From Arsukibacterium ikkense (GTDB taxonomy: Bacteria > Pseudomonadota > Gammaproteobacteria > Enterobacterales > Alteromonadaceae), in assembly GCF_000987775.1 (NCBI RefSeq), contig NZ_LAHO01000003.1, positions 62,001 through 126,000 on the forward strand: a stretch of DNA of 64,000 nucleotides, read 5' to 3'. A program made the position numbers and the translations under genes. Shown here piece after piece: positions 41,775 to 49,103 of the stretch; the stretch's first letter is position 1, and each line of letters starts with the position of its first letter. The notes under the pieces were generated by a model. The model was not told the DNA's origin and made no database searches. It was given only the letters and a program-made list of their open reading frames with translations.

Positions 41775-43199
41775 TTAATGGCCGGCATCTGCCGCAGTGC
41801 TAACAGGTTGCTGTTCGGTACTCTCTTGCTTGGTGACAGGTACACCAATCATGACCATATCTAATTGCGACTTTGTCAACCAATAATCCCGGGTGGCATT
41901 GACATAACCAGTAACCGCGTTAATTTGATTGCGCGCATCAGCAATTAGCTCAAACACGCCTATAAACATACCGTTATAGCGCAGCTGATTTTCTTCCGCG
42001 ATTTGCTGCTGAATGGGCAACATGGCGTTTTTGTAATGCTGTGCCAACTCATGGCTTGAGGCGTAGTTGTGATAGCTTGTTGTTAATTCTGAACGTGCCG
42101 ACACGCCAGTAGCAAAAGCTTCGTTAAAGGCTTGTTTATATTGATACTCTGCTTTTTTCACCCGATAGGTTCCCCAATCGAACAGAGGCAACTCCAGCAC
42201 GGCTTTATAGCTTCTTTCAGAGCTATCCTGCAAATTGCCACCTACCTCTAATTCAAACGCATTGATAAACCGGGTTGCTTTGGTCAGGCCCGCACTTTGC
42301 GCAACAAGCTCCAGCTTTAATTTTGCGAGTCTGATATCCAACCGTTGGTCTAATCCTCCCTGGATTACACTGCGCCATTCGGTCAGCTCTGCTGGAATTT
42401 CAGGTAAACGATCGGGTAGGATCAAACGCTCTGACTCCTGCCACAATCCTAACTGTTGTTGTAGCGTTGCCTTGCTGTTGTAAGCTAACTGTCGTGCTTT
42501 GACTAAATTCAAGGTCGCTTCAGTCAGTAAACCTTGTTCACGCAAGTAATCTAATTTACTGAAATTGCCAGCTTGCAGCATCCGTTTTGCCAGTTCAGCC
42601 CCGGCTTCCGTAGTGGTATACACCTGCTCGAGATAACGCAGTACCTCTTGTGCGGCCACGGCATTCCAATAGGCGTGGCGGGTATCCGCAATTATACCGG
42701 CAATACGCTGCGCGCTTAGTAAACGTGCCTGTTCAAATCGGTTCGTTTCTAACTGGCGCACTTTAGGTAGTGTTAGCAGCGACAGGATATTAAAACCAAA
42801 CTCTAATTCGGTTGAATAATTTCCATCAGACACATTGCGGGTAAGCATAATGGCAGGGTTGGGTAGTTGTGACGCTTGTTGCAGTTGTGAAGCCGATACC
42901 CCCAGGGCAAATAATTCCGCCTGCAACGATTTGTTATTAAGTACGGCGATTTCCACCGCAGTATCTAATGTTAAAGGGTGCAGTAGTAACCCTTGTACCC
43001 GCTGTTGTATTTGTTGCTGTTGCTCGTCATTTTCAATGCGTTGCAACGGCGTTGGGTTAATAGCAGCAATTTCAGCCTGCACCGTATTTATCGGGTCGCC
43101 TGGATTAACCGCACACGCTGTTAAACTGGCTAATATGGCTGTCACGACAGCCAGCTTCACTAAGGATGTATTAGCGAGCTTTCTTGAAGGCATTGACAT
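41775..43199 (-). CDS. TolC-family outer-membrane lipoprotein
   Basis: 474 residues, lipobox LTAC within the first 30 residues, then two coiled-coil hairpin repeats (LDTAVEIAVLNNKSLQAELFALG, VAQSAGLTKATRFINAFELEVGG) as in TolC/CusC. The C-terminus ends in AGH. This is the second outer-membrane channel gene of the island, placed upstream of the multicopper oxidase with no RND partner beside it; TolC-like partners of MCO clusters are known in related copper islands. Start taken as the first ATG (43199); MPSRK two codons later is equally possible. Confidence 0.83.
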   Translation of the reverse strand: MSMPSRKLANTSLVKLAVVTAILASLTACAVNPGDPINTVQAEIAAINPTPLQRIENDEQQQQIQQRVQGLLLHPLTLDTAVEIAVLNNKSLQAELFALGVSASQLQQASQLPNPAIMLTRNVSDGNYSTELEFGFNILSLLTLPKVRQLETNRFEQARLLSAQRIAGIIADTRHAYWNAVAAQEVLRYLEQVYTTTEAGAELAKRMLQAGNFSKLDYLREQGLLTEATLNLVKARQLAYNSKATLQQQLGLWQESERLILPDRLPEIPAELTEWRSVIQGGLDQRLDIRLAKLKLELVAQSAGLTKATRFINAFELEVGGNLQDSSERSYKAVLELPLFDWGTYRVKKAEYQYKQAFNEAFATGVSARSELTTSYHNYASSHELAQHYKNAMLPIQQQIAEENQLRYNGMFIGVFELIADARNQINAVTGYVNATRDYWLTKSQLDMVMIGVPVTKQESTEQQPVSTAADAGH

Positions 43200-43201
43200 A
43201 A

Positions 43202-43534
43202 TCAGTGGCCCTCGTGATGGTTAGTTTTTGGCTCAGGCTGCTCAGGCTGCTCAGGCTGCTTATGATGCTCGTGGTCCATCGCCCCCTCAGAGGCATAAAA
43301 CATCCAGCCACCAATTTCGTGGACACGTTGATTAACTTCTGCCCAATTACTGACAACCGGGACCTTCATTTGCTGCGGTGCAACCGGCATATAAGGTGAT
43401 ACTGTCTGCATGTCATCATTTTGCAGTGGCGCCGGTATTGTTGGCTCGTTTGCTATCACATTATTCGTAGCAAAAATGCTGAATAGCCAAAGCCCAGCGA
43501 CCGCCAACCCTTTGGTGGCAATGCTCTTATACAT
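43202..43534 (-). CDS. Small His-rich exported protein of the copper cluster
   Basis: 110 residues. Signal peptide (MYKSIATKGLAVAGLWLFSIFATNNVIA) then PSAPLQND..., a WAEVNQRVHEIGGWMFYASEG segment and a C-terminal metal-binding-like tail with HEHHKQPEQPEQPEPKTNHHEGH. I do not recognise a named family. ATG at 43534 preceded by TGAGGA. Its stop almost touches the TolC-like start (2 bases), so it is the first gene of that operon. Confidence 0.7.
   Translation of the reverse strand: MYKSIATKGLAVAGLWLFSIFATNNVIANEPTIPAPLQNDDMQTVSPYMPVAPQQMKVPVVSNWAEVNQRVHEIGGWMFYASEGAMDHEHHKQPEQPEQPEPKTNHHEGH
43231..43260 (-). repeat. 9-bp tandem repeat encoding PEQPEQPEP
   Basis: The unit GCTCAGGCT is repeated about three times and encodes the tripeptide Gln-Pro-Glu in the small His-rich protein. 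It keeps the reading frame when copy number changes. Confidence 0.8.
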
Positions 43535-43642
43535 ATAAATATCCTCAATAAATTTAACTACATGATGCATAGGTGAAAAATGTCAGCGAACCAACATGGT
43601 TGCCAAGCATTACATCGGTAATTCCAGGTCGAACTAAGAGGG

Positions 43643-44047
43643 TTACACGGTCTTTGGTGGGCGTTCTTGTGGTAAAACAATACCGGTAGTATGAAAATAG
43701 GTGTTTTGCAGTACTTTGTCATGGCAAGGTACTTCAGCTGCTGCGGATACCCCTGGTAACGACACGCAATGGATTGAGCAGCAATGGTCACAGGCTTCGC
43801 AAAGCTCGGCACTGGTTACATATATATTACCGACGGTGTTATCTACGGACATGTTTGGCGATGTGTTGTTAGCATCTGGTGAAGAGTGGTGATGATTGGC
43901 AAATGACTCCTGAACAGTCATTGCATCTGACGTTATTGCGCTTTGGTGATGTTGCTGGCTTTGGCAATGAACCATAGCATACAGGCCAGTTCCCTTAAGG
44001 AGAAACAGCAAGCAAAGTACTATGATAAATAAATTACCTGAGCGCAT
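43643..44047 (-). CDS. Cys/His-rich exported protein, CzcI/DUF2946-like
   Basis: 134 residues from the ATG at 44047. N-terminal signal anchor (GNLFIIVLCLLFLLKGTGLYAM), then HCQSQQHHQS, ANHHHSS and the Cys cluster CEACDHCCSIHC, ending ERPPKTV. The size, N-terminal helix, metal-rich middle and terminal RPP-like motif parallel the CzcI-like protein at 31638. Role in periplasmic copper or metal binding is inferred. It could start at 44092 (residue 1 MQTDLS), but the hydrophobic segment then sits late. Confidence 0.6.
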   Translation of the reverse strand: MRSGNLFIIVLCLLFLLKGTGLYAMVHCQSQQHHQSAITSDAMTVQESFANHHHSSPDANNTSPNMSVDNTVGNIYVTSAELCEACDHCCSIHCVSLPGVSAAAEVPCHDKVLQNTYFHTTGIVLPQERPPKTV

Positions 44048-44649
44048 ACGTAATCCAGAATTGTAGTTAACATATGATAAGTCAGTTTGCATAAAAGTTC
44101 AAACACCGGATTAAGTCAAGTGGATCAACAGTCAACCATCAGAAGTAAATTAACATTACAGATCCATAGCTTGTTGTCTATTTAGTGCTATCGAACATCT
44201 GTCTCAGTAAGAGTGGAAGAGAAATAATTAGGGCAGCGTCGACAAGTGCTTAACGCCAAGGTGAAAACTGCAATACATTTAAGCAGGTCAATCATTAACC
44301 AGCTTGGCCGCGCGACTAGCTCATTGGCACATTAGCTTTTTTGCCATGAATTTAATTGGCACGGCGGCAGAGCAAGCGGGATGGTTAAGCTTCTAAGTTA
44401 TAACAATCAAGCTCCGCCGACTAATCAGCAACTGTTACATCGCGGCAAGGTTAATTCACCAGAGCGAACTCCGGATAACCTTAAAAAATAGGTTATCCGG
44501 TACTCTTACTTCAAGCTGAAAACCGCAGTGTATCTTTTATGCTGGGACAAAACTTGCGGGAACCTCTCAGACTGTGAAGCCTTTTCTTTATAACAGATAC
44601 GTTTTAGATACATCACTATAGCCACGACATGGTAAGGCTAGTCAACAGC
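44048..44649. other. Gap between CzcI-like gene and copper-storage gene
   Basis: No gene seen on either strand. A perfect 10-bp hairpin CCGGATAACC / GGTTATCCGG with a 10-base loop lies at 44471-44500; there is no T-run. The rest is AT-rich and featureless to my reading. Confidence 0.5.
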
Positions 44650-44979
44650 TTACGCGGCCATTGTTCGGCAAGCCTCTGCGCAATCACGACAAGCTTGAGC
44701 GCACTCCTGGCAGTGGTTTGCTTCGTGTTTACCGCATTCCTCGCCACAGGCATCACAAAGCTCCGCACATAATCTACAAATATCGCTGGCGTATTCGCTG
44801 CCTCGAGCCATTGCGGCTGCGGCAAACCGACATAACGCGGCACAATCAATATCCAGACGTATGCAGCGCTCCATTTGTGCTACGTTACTCTCTTTGAGAC
44901 AAGCTGTCGAACAGTGGTCACAGGCGTCAGCGCAACGGTTGCAGGCTTCGATACAACTACGGTATTTTTCATGAGACAT
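44650..44979 (-). CDS. csp: Four-helix-bundle copper storage protein (Csp-like)
   Basis: 109 residues with 19 cysteines spaced as CxxxC and CxxC along four helices (CIEACNRCADACDHC, CIRLDIDCAALC, CRLCAELCDACGEEC, CQECAQACRDCAEAC). This matches the cytosolic copper-storage (Csp3/DUF326) family, which lines a bundle with Cys thiolates to bind many Cu(I) ions. No signal peptide, so cytosolic. ATG at 44979 preceded by GGAGAAA. It fits a copper-resistance island as an intracellular sink. Confidence 0.85.
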   Translation of the reverse strand: MSHEKYRSCIEACNRCADACDHCSTACLKESNVAQMERCIRLDIDCAALCRFAAAAMARGSEYASDICRLCAELCDACGEECGKHEANHCQECAQACRDCAEACRTMAA

Positions 44980-45522
44980 GAGTTTTCTCCTTAAAATAGT
45001 CAAAACATAACTTTTCATCAATTCACGGGGATTCTCAGTAGCTCCTTAATAACGCTTTGCGTAAATATATCGGCACCCAATGCCCGTGAATTCCTACAAC
45101 AAACTCTCGTTTTCTTGTAGAACGAAATTTAAGCAAGTAGCATACCGCTCTGCCTTTACCCGTATAAAGCGACGGTTAAAAAGAGCGAGCTCGCCGAAAG
45201 ATCAGTTTTATACTCCAGAGAACGGTTTTAATGCTGGCAGAAATTACCTGCATATGTAAGATTTTCATTGTGGATCTTATAAGTTCATACGTAAACGTGG
45301 AACCGATTAGACTGAAAGTCATCGGTTATTACATCGCCCATCACCAATCGTCCATTAATTGAAAATTTGCCAGCCGGCAGCACTGGAAAGTGCCTATTAT
45401 CCATGATCTGCCGAAATAAGTGAAATATACGTAAAGAATAAATTTACAAATGATTGATATGGCAGCCGTCTAAAATTAGAATACCGATAATCGTTGAAAT
45501 ATATGAGGGAGTGAACTTCAGG
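44980..45522. other. Gap between csp and the AHH toxin gene
   Basis: About 540 bp with no credible gene. A frame on the minus strand overlaps the AHH gene and lacks a start with SD. Promoters for csp (minus) and the toxin (plus) should be here but I do not find convincing elements. Confidence 0.5.
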
Positions 45523-46245
45523 ATGAAACCGACCACCACACACTATTTCCGGGCTTTGCCTATGCCGCAGCGCCCTTTGAACCCAAGCCCCCTTGAAATG
45601 GTTATTTATAATTATGAGCTTAAGGCTCGGGCATTTCACATTGAACGAAATAAAGTCACTCCCGCTAATGAATGTGAAAAGGCAAAGAAAGCCCGGATTG
45701 CCAAATGTGAAAGAGACCAGCAGCACCTGCGTATAGAACGCAGAAAAATTGGCGCTCAGGTCAAACTGCATGAACATTTACAGGCATATAGAGACGCATG
45801 TGCAACGATGTCTCAGGAAGAATTGGCCAGAGAAAAGCATCACCCCACAAAGACATTGAGAAAAAACCTGTTTGCTGCCGGTGAGCCCAAACCCAGCCCG
45901 ATCCATGAAGCCCACCATATCATTCCAGGCAAAGGACGATACTTGCAGTATCAAATGATGATTTGTCGTCTCAATCTGCACTCGTATGGCATTGGCATTC
46001 ATGATCCGCTAAACGGTATGTGGTTGAGAAATTATGAAAAAAACAAACCTGATGATTGGGCTACGCCTGAAGCCTCTGGCCACAGATCACTGCATTGCAC
46101 TGAGTATGAGCGCTGGATATCACGGAAATTTATGAATGATAACGTACCTGATCATGTTTTTGTCGGCTGGCTAAAAGACGTAAAACGGCAATTAAGGTAT
46201 GGTGTTTTTTCGGTGGATGAGACGACGCCCGGAGGTGATTCATGA
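45523..46245 (+). CDS. AHH-family (HNH/Endo VII) nuclease toxin
   Basis: 240 residues. The C-terminal half has the AHH signature EAHHIIPGKGRYLQ (A130-H131-H132) and LNLHSYGIGIHDPLNGMWL, marking the HNH/ENDO VII nuclease family found as C-terminal toxin domains of polymorphic toxins. The N-terminal part (about 1-110) is basic and helical (ARIAKCERDQQHLRIERRK) and has no PAAR, Rhs, LXG or signal sequence, so no delivery route is visible. ATG at 45523 chosen because the extension upstream lacks an SD. It overlaps the next gene by four bases (ATGA). Confidence 0.8.
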   Translation: MKPTTTHYFRALPMPQRPLNPSPLEMVIYNYELKARAFHIERNKVTPANECEKAKKARIAKCERDQQHLRIERRKIGAQVKLHEHLQAYRDACATMSQEELAREKHHPTKTLRKNLFAAGEPKPSPIHEAHHIIPGKGRYLQYQMMICRLNLHSYGIGIHDPLNGMWLRNYEKNKPDDWATPEASGHRSLHCTEYERWISRKFMNDNVPDHVFVGWLKDVKRQLRYGVFSVDETTPGGDS

Positions 46246-46799
46246 TATTCCGAATTGAAGCGCCTAAAAACACGCACGAGGTTATCGATTATGATGTGCT
46301 GAGCATGGCTGAAATGCTTGGCGATAAAGACTTCAAGTTGGTGAGACGGCTTTCAAACGCCAACGTGAGCATTGCGGACAGATGGGTGAAGCCCAGTTGT
46401 GGCTTCAATAAAAAATACAAGAGTAAAAATGAACCCAGCGATGTTTCGCTTTGGGGGAGTTTCTTGCTGTTGAGTCCCTTGGCTTATGAGTCGTTATCCT
46501 CAGAGTTATCGTCGCACGGTGAGTTTTTACCTATTGACTTGAATGGTAAAGATTGGTGGTTATTTAACTGTTTAGCGCTTGGCGCAGAGTCTTTGGCTGA
46601 GTGTATTTCTCATGAAACTGAGTTAGAGAAATTGGTTTTTGATGAGAGTAAGCTGGCTGACAAGTTCATTTTTAAATCTGCACTGGAAGGATGTAAAACG
46701 CTTTTTTGTGATGACCGTCTGAAGATAGCGATGACTCAGCTGCCTGTGTGTGGGGTAAATTTTAATACCAATTTGGTTGAACAGTTTTTAGTGTTGTGA
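46242..46799 (+). CDS. Imm11-like (DUF1629) immunity protein
   Basis: 185 residues. Resembles the Imm11/DUF1629 immunity family: SDVSLWGSFLLLSPLAYESLSSELSSHGEFLPIDLNGKDWWLFNCL matches its core (S-R/P-x-hydrophobic segment followed by FxPV/I and WxLFN). It begins inside the toxin stop, the usual toxin-immunity coupling. It presumably blocks the AHH nuclease at 45523. Confidence 0.7.
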   Translation: MIFRIEAPKNTHEVIDYDVLSMAEMLGDKDFKLVRRLSNANVSIADRWVKPSCGFNKKYKSKNEPSDVSLWGSFLLLSPLAYESLSSELSSHGEFLPIDLNGKDWWLFNCLALGAESLAECISHETELEKLVFDESKLADKFIFKSALEGCKTLFCDDRLKIAMTQLPVCGVNFNTNLVEQFLVL

Positions 46800-46813
46800 T
46801 GCATTATTTACAG

Positions 46814-46831
46814 CTGGCCATTATCGGCCAG
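46814..46831. terminator. Hairpin between convergent immunity and tnpT-like genes
   Basis: CTGGCC (46814-46819) pairs with GGCCAG (46826-46831). It lies between convergent genes, so could serve both; T-runs are weak. Confidence 0.4.
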
Positions 46832-46850
46832 TTGCAATGATAATGTCAGA

Positions 46851-48026
46851 TTATGCCAGTCTCAGGATCCGGTCTGGTAAAGTATAAGTTTCGCCGTCAA
46901 AACTCACTGAGTATTTCACAGAGCCGTCCCTCTTTTTTACGCAACGCTCAACCTGGCCAATGCGGTCATATAAGGCATGTTCAGCATCGATCACAATGAC
47001 GTCTTCACCCTTGGCATATCGGGGCGGCGTCGAAATGGCGTTGACGGTGGAGAATGTCTGCCAGAGTTGCTGCTGGGTAATGAGCGAAGCGGATAAGGCT
47101 GCTTTTTCCTGCAGCCAGGTTTGCTCTTTTTCTTGCAAACTGGCAACTTTAGCCGCCGCTTCCGCATACTGTTGCTGCAAGTCTTCGTGTTGCTTTTGCA
47201 ATCTGTTTAGCTCGGTATCTTTACGATAGAGTTTTTGCTCCGTTTGTTGTTGGCTGTTCTGGATCCCCAATAATTGTTGCTCAATCTTACTGACAGACTG
47301 TGTGGCGTGTTGCAACTCCGCCGACTGTTGCTGTGTTTGAGCTTTTAAGGTTGTACATTCCTGTTGTTTAACGCTCAACGCTTGGTGGCTTAATCGTAAC
47401 TCAGCCTGTAGTTGTTGTACCTGATGATCATGCCGGTGCTGCTCTTGTTCCCGTTGCGTTTTCACAGACTCACGATAATGCTCAAGCGCCTGACGGGCAT
47501 GAGTATGCTTCTCTTCCAGCGACTGAATATGCTTGTCTTTATCCTGGATTGTGCCGCTTAGATGGCGATTTTCCGCAGTAATAGAAGATAACTGCAACGC
47601 ATCCTGATGACGGGCATGTTTCAGTTCTTCTATCTGCGCTAAGGCTTCGCGGTGTTGGTGTTCCAATTTATCCCGATGTTCACTGATGGCCATCAATTCC
47701 TGTCGTAGCACGTCAAGTTGTCGTTGGCGCTCTGCGACGACGAGGTTATGCCGCTCTTCCGTAGTCTGAATGCGCTGCATGGCCTCTTCCTGGAGGCGCT
47801 GTGCTAAATGCCCCACGAACTGGCCTAATTCGTCACTTAGCGCTGAAAGGTTGTCAAGACGTCCTTTCTCATCGACTTCAAGCTCTCGCAAGTACTTCAA
47901 AATCGTGGTATTCGACCCGGTGCCTAACTCCGACCGGACCAGTTCGACAGATGGGTGGCGTCCTTGCGCAATGAGCTCGTTCCGAACCTGCTGAACCTGA
48001 TGCTTGGTGATCCCGTCTCTGGCCAT
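46851..48026 (-). CDS. KfrA-type DNA-binding coiled-coil protein, TnpT-like
   Basis: 391 residues: N-terminal KfrA_N DNA-binding domain (GITKHQVQQVRNELIAQGRHPSVELVRSELGTGSNTTILKYL), then a very long coiled coil (about 70-330, Gln/Glu-rich) and a C-terminal module (YAKGEDVIVIDAEHALYDRIGQVERCVKKRDGSVKYSVSFDGETYTLP). In Tn4651-type transposons, TnpT is a coiled-coil partner of the tyrosine recombinase TnpS and is transcribed divergently from it. This gene has the same place relative to 49104, except that a toxin-antitoxin pair lies between. TnpT assignment is by context. Confidence 0.75.
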   Translation of the reverse strand: MARDGITKHQVQQVRNELIAQGRHPSVELVRSELGTGSNTTILKYLRELEVDEKGRLDNLSALSDELGQFVGHLAQRLQEEAMQRIQTTEERHNLVVAERQRQLDVLRQELMAISEHRDKLEHQHREALAQIEELKHARHQDALQLSSITAENRHLSGTIQDKDKHIQSLEEKHTHARQALEHYRESVKTQREQEQHRHDHQVQQLQAELRLSHQALSVKQQECTTLKAQTQQQSAELQHATQSVSKIEQQLLGIQNSQQQTEQKLYRKDTELNRLQKQHEDLQQQYAEAAAKVASLQEKEQTWLQEKAALSASLITQQQLWQTFSTVNAISTPPRYAKGEDVIVIDAEHALYDRIGQVERCVKKRDGSVKYSVSFDGETYTLPDRILRLA

Positions 48027-48040
48027 GGTTTACCCTTAAT

Positions 48041-48077
48041 CGTAATATTACGTAATGTGTAATTACATAATATTACG
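48041..48077. promoter_or_regulatory. Candidate resolution (rst/res) core site
   Basis: CGTAATATTACGTAAT (48041-48056) and ATTACATAATATTACG (48062-48077) form an inverted repeat with 15 of 16 matches and a 5-bp centre. Two inverted arms around a short spacer are what a tyrosine recombinase core site looks like. It lies 15 bp before the tnpT-like start. It could instead be an operator for that gene. Confidence 0.6.
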
Positions 48078-48231
48078 ATATCCGCAAATTGCAAATAACC
48101 AGCTTAATCTAACTCCTGATAATAGGGCATTATCAGGGGTAATGGCAGATCAGAGCTCCAAATAGCCTTTCGGCCATACATAATGGCGTGCGGTACCGGG
48201 CAAAACACAGCCGGCATTATCACGCTTTTTC

Positions 48232-48261
48232 TTGCGGCAATGTGCCGTACAGGTCTATACT
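48232..48261 (+). promoter_or_regulatory. Promoter of the TA-recombinase operon
   Basis: TTGCGG (48232-48237), 18-bp spacer, TATACT (48256-48261), about 33 bp before the antitoxin start. CAGGTCT appears twice (near 48250 and 48265), 15 bp apart start to start, and may be an autoregulatory operator half-site. Confidence 0.5.
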
Positions 48262-48293
48262 GTGCAGGTCTTTTTTTGTACAGAGGGGATATC

Positions 48294-48569
48294 ATGGCAA
48301 CAGTACTTCGAGAGCGGATCGAAATGCGGGTGGATGCAGAAACCAAGCAATTGGCAGAACGCGCGGCAGCTGCTTCAGGCTGCGCATCCCTGACGGAGTT
48401 TATGGTTCGTCTTATTCGTGACAATGCCCCACAGATCCTGCAGGCTCAGGCAGCCATTGAATTGACGTCAGCCCAGTTTGATCAGTTTATGCAGGTATGT
48501 GAAGCGCCACCCACGCCGCATGCTCGCTTAAAGGCGGCGGCAGCCCGACTTGACCATGAGGGGTTTTAA
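48294..48569 (+). CDS. DUF1778-type antitoxin (ribbon-helix-helix)
   Basis: 91 residues. Typical DUF1778 start (MATVLRERIEMRVDAETKQLAERAAAASGCASLTEFMVR) folding as RHH DNA-binding domain, then an acidic/hydrophobic toxin-binding tail. DUF1778 proteins neutralise GNAT toxins such as TacT. ATG at 48294 preceded by AGAGGGG. The toxin starts immediately after its stop. Confidence 0.9.
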   Translation: MATVLRERIEMRVDAETKQLAERAAAASGCASLTEFMVRLIRDNAPQILQAQAAIELTSAQFDQFMQVCEAPPTPHARLKAAAARLDHEGF

Positions 48570-49088
48570 TTGGCCTTGGCAGCGGAATTTGTGCTGCTGG
48601 ATGCAGCCCTGCATGATTTAAAAGGGTTTGATTGTGGCAAAGCAAGTCTTAATGACTACCTGAGCCGGTACGCAGTGCGCAATAGCGGTTTGGGTTTGAG
48701 CCGGACCTGGGTACTGACCGAACAGGCCGAACACGGTAAACTACCGATCGCTGCCTATTATACTCTGGCCAGTAGTACGGTGGCACGGGAAGAGCTGCCT
48801 GCGCAGAATAAATCACTGCCGGCGTATCCGGTACCGGTCGTGCTGCTGGCTCGACTGGGCGTGTCTGTTCACTATCAGGGGCAGCAACTAGGAGCTAAAA
48901 CACTGGTGCAGGCACTGAGGACAGCTCTTGAACTGGCCGATCGGGGCTTACCGGCCCTGGGCGTAGTCTTGGATGTGTTGGATGATGCGGCCCTACGATT
49001 TTATCAGCACATGGGCATGTTTATGCCGCTGACCGACCAACCGCAACGATTGTTTGTGCCGATGGGCACTATTCGACAACTGTCTTAG
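48570..49088 (+). CDS. GNAT-family acetyltransferase toxin (TacT/AtaT-like)
   Basis: 172 residues starting at TTG directly after the antitoxin stop. GNAT core: FDCGKASLNDYLSRYAVRNSGLGLSRTWVL, a YYTLASSTV strand, PVVLLARLGVSVHYQGQQLGAKTL (acetyl-CoA P-loop) and DVLDDAALRFYQHMGM near the C-terminus. This layout matches toxins that acetylate aminoacyl-tRNA. The recombinase gene follows 15 bases later, so all three are probably one operon. Confidence 0.88.
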   Translation: MALAAEFVLLDAALHDLKGFDCGKASLNDYLSRYAVRNSGLGLSRTWVLTEQAEHGKLPIAAYYTLASSTVAREELPAQNKSLPAYPVPVVLLARLGVSVHYQGQQLGAKTLVQALRTALELADRGLPALGVVLDVLDDAALRFYQHMGMFMPLTDQPQRLFVPMGTIRQLS

Positions 49089-49103
49089 TACGGAGGTGGC
49101 CTG

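Noticed and set aside
44471-44500. Perfect 10-bp hairpin as an intrinsic terminator
   Set aside because: No T-run on either side; it is listed only as a hairpin in the gap.
45397-45777. Open frame on the minus strand over the AHH gene
   Set aside because: No SD and no recognisable domain; it overlaps the AHH toxin gene antisense.
47770-47994. Frame opposite the tnpT-like gene
   Set aside because: A by-product of the coiled-coil gene's composition; no SD and no conserved domain.
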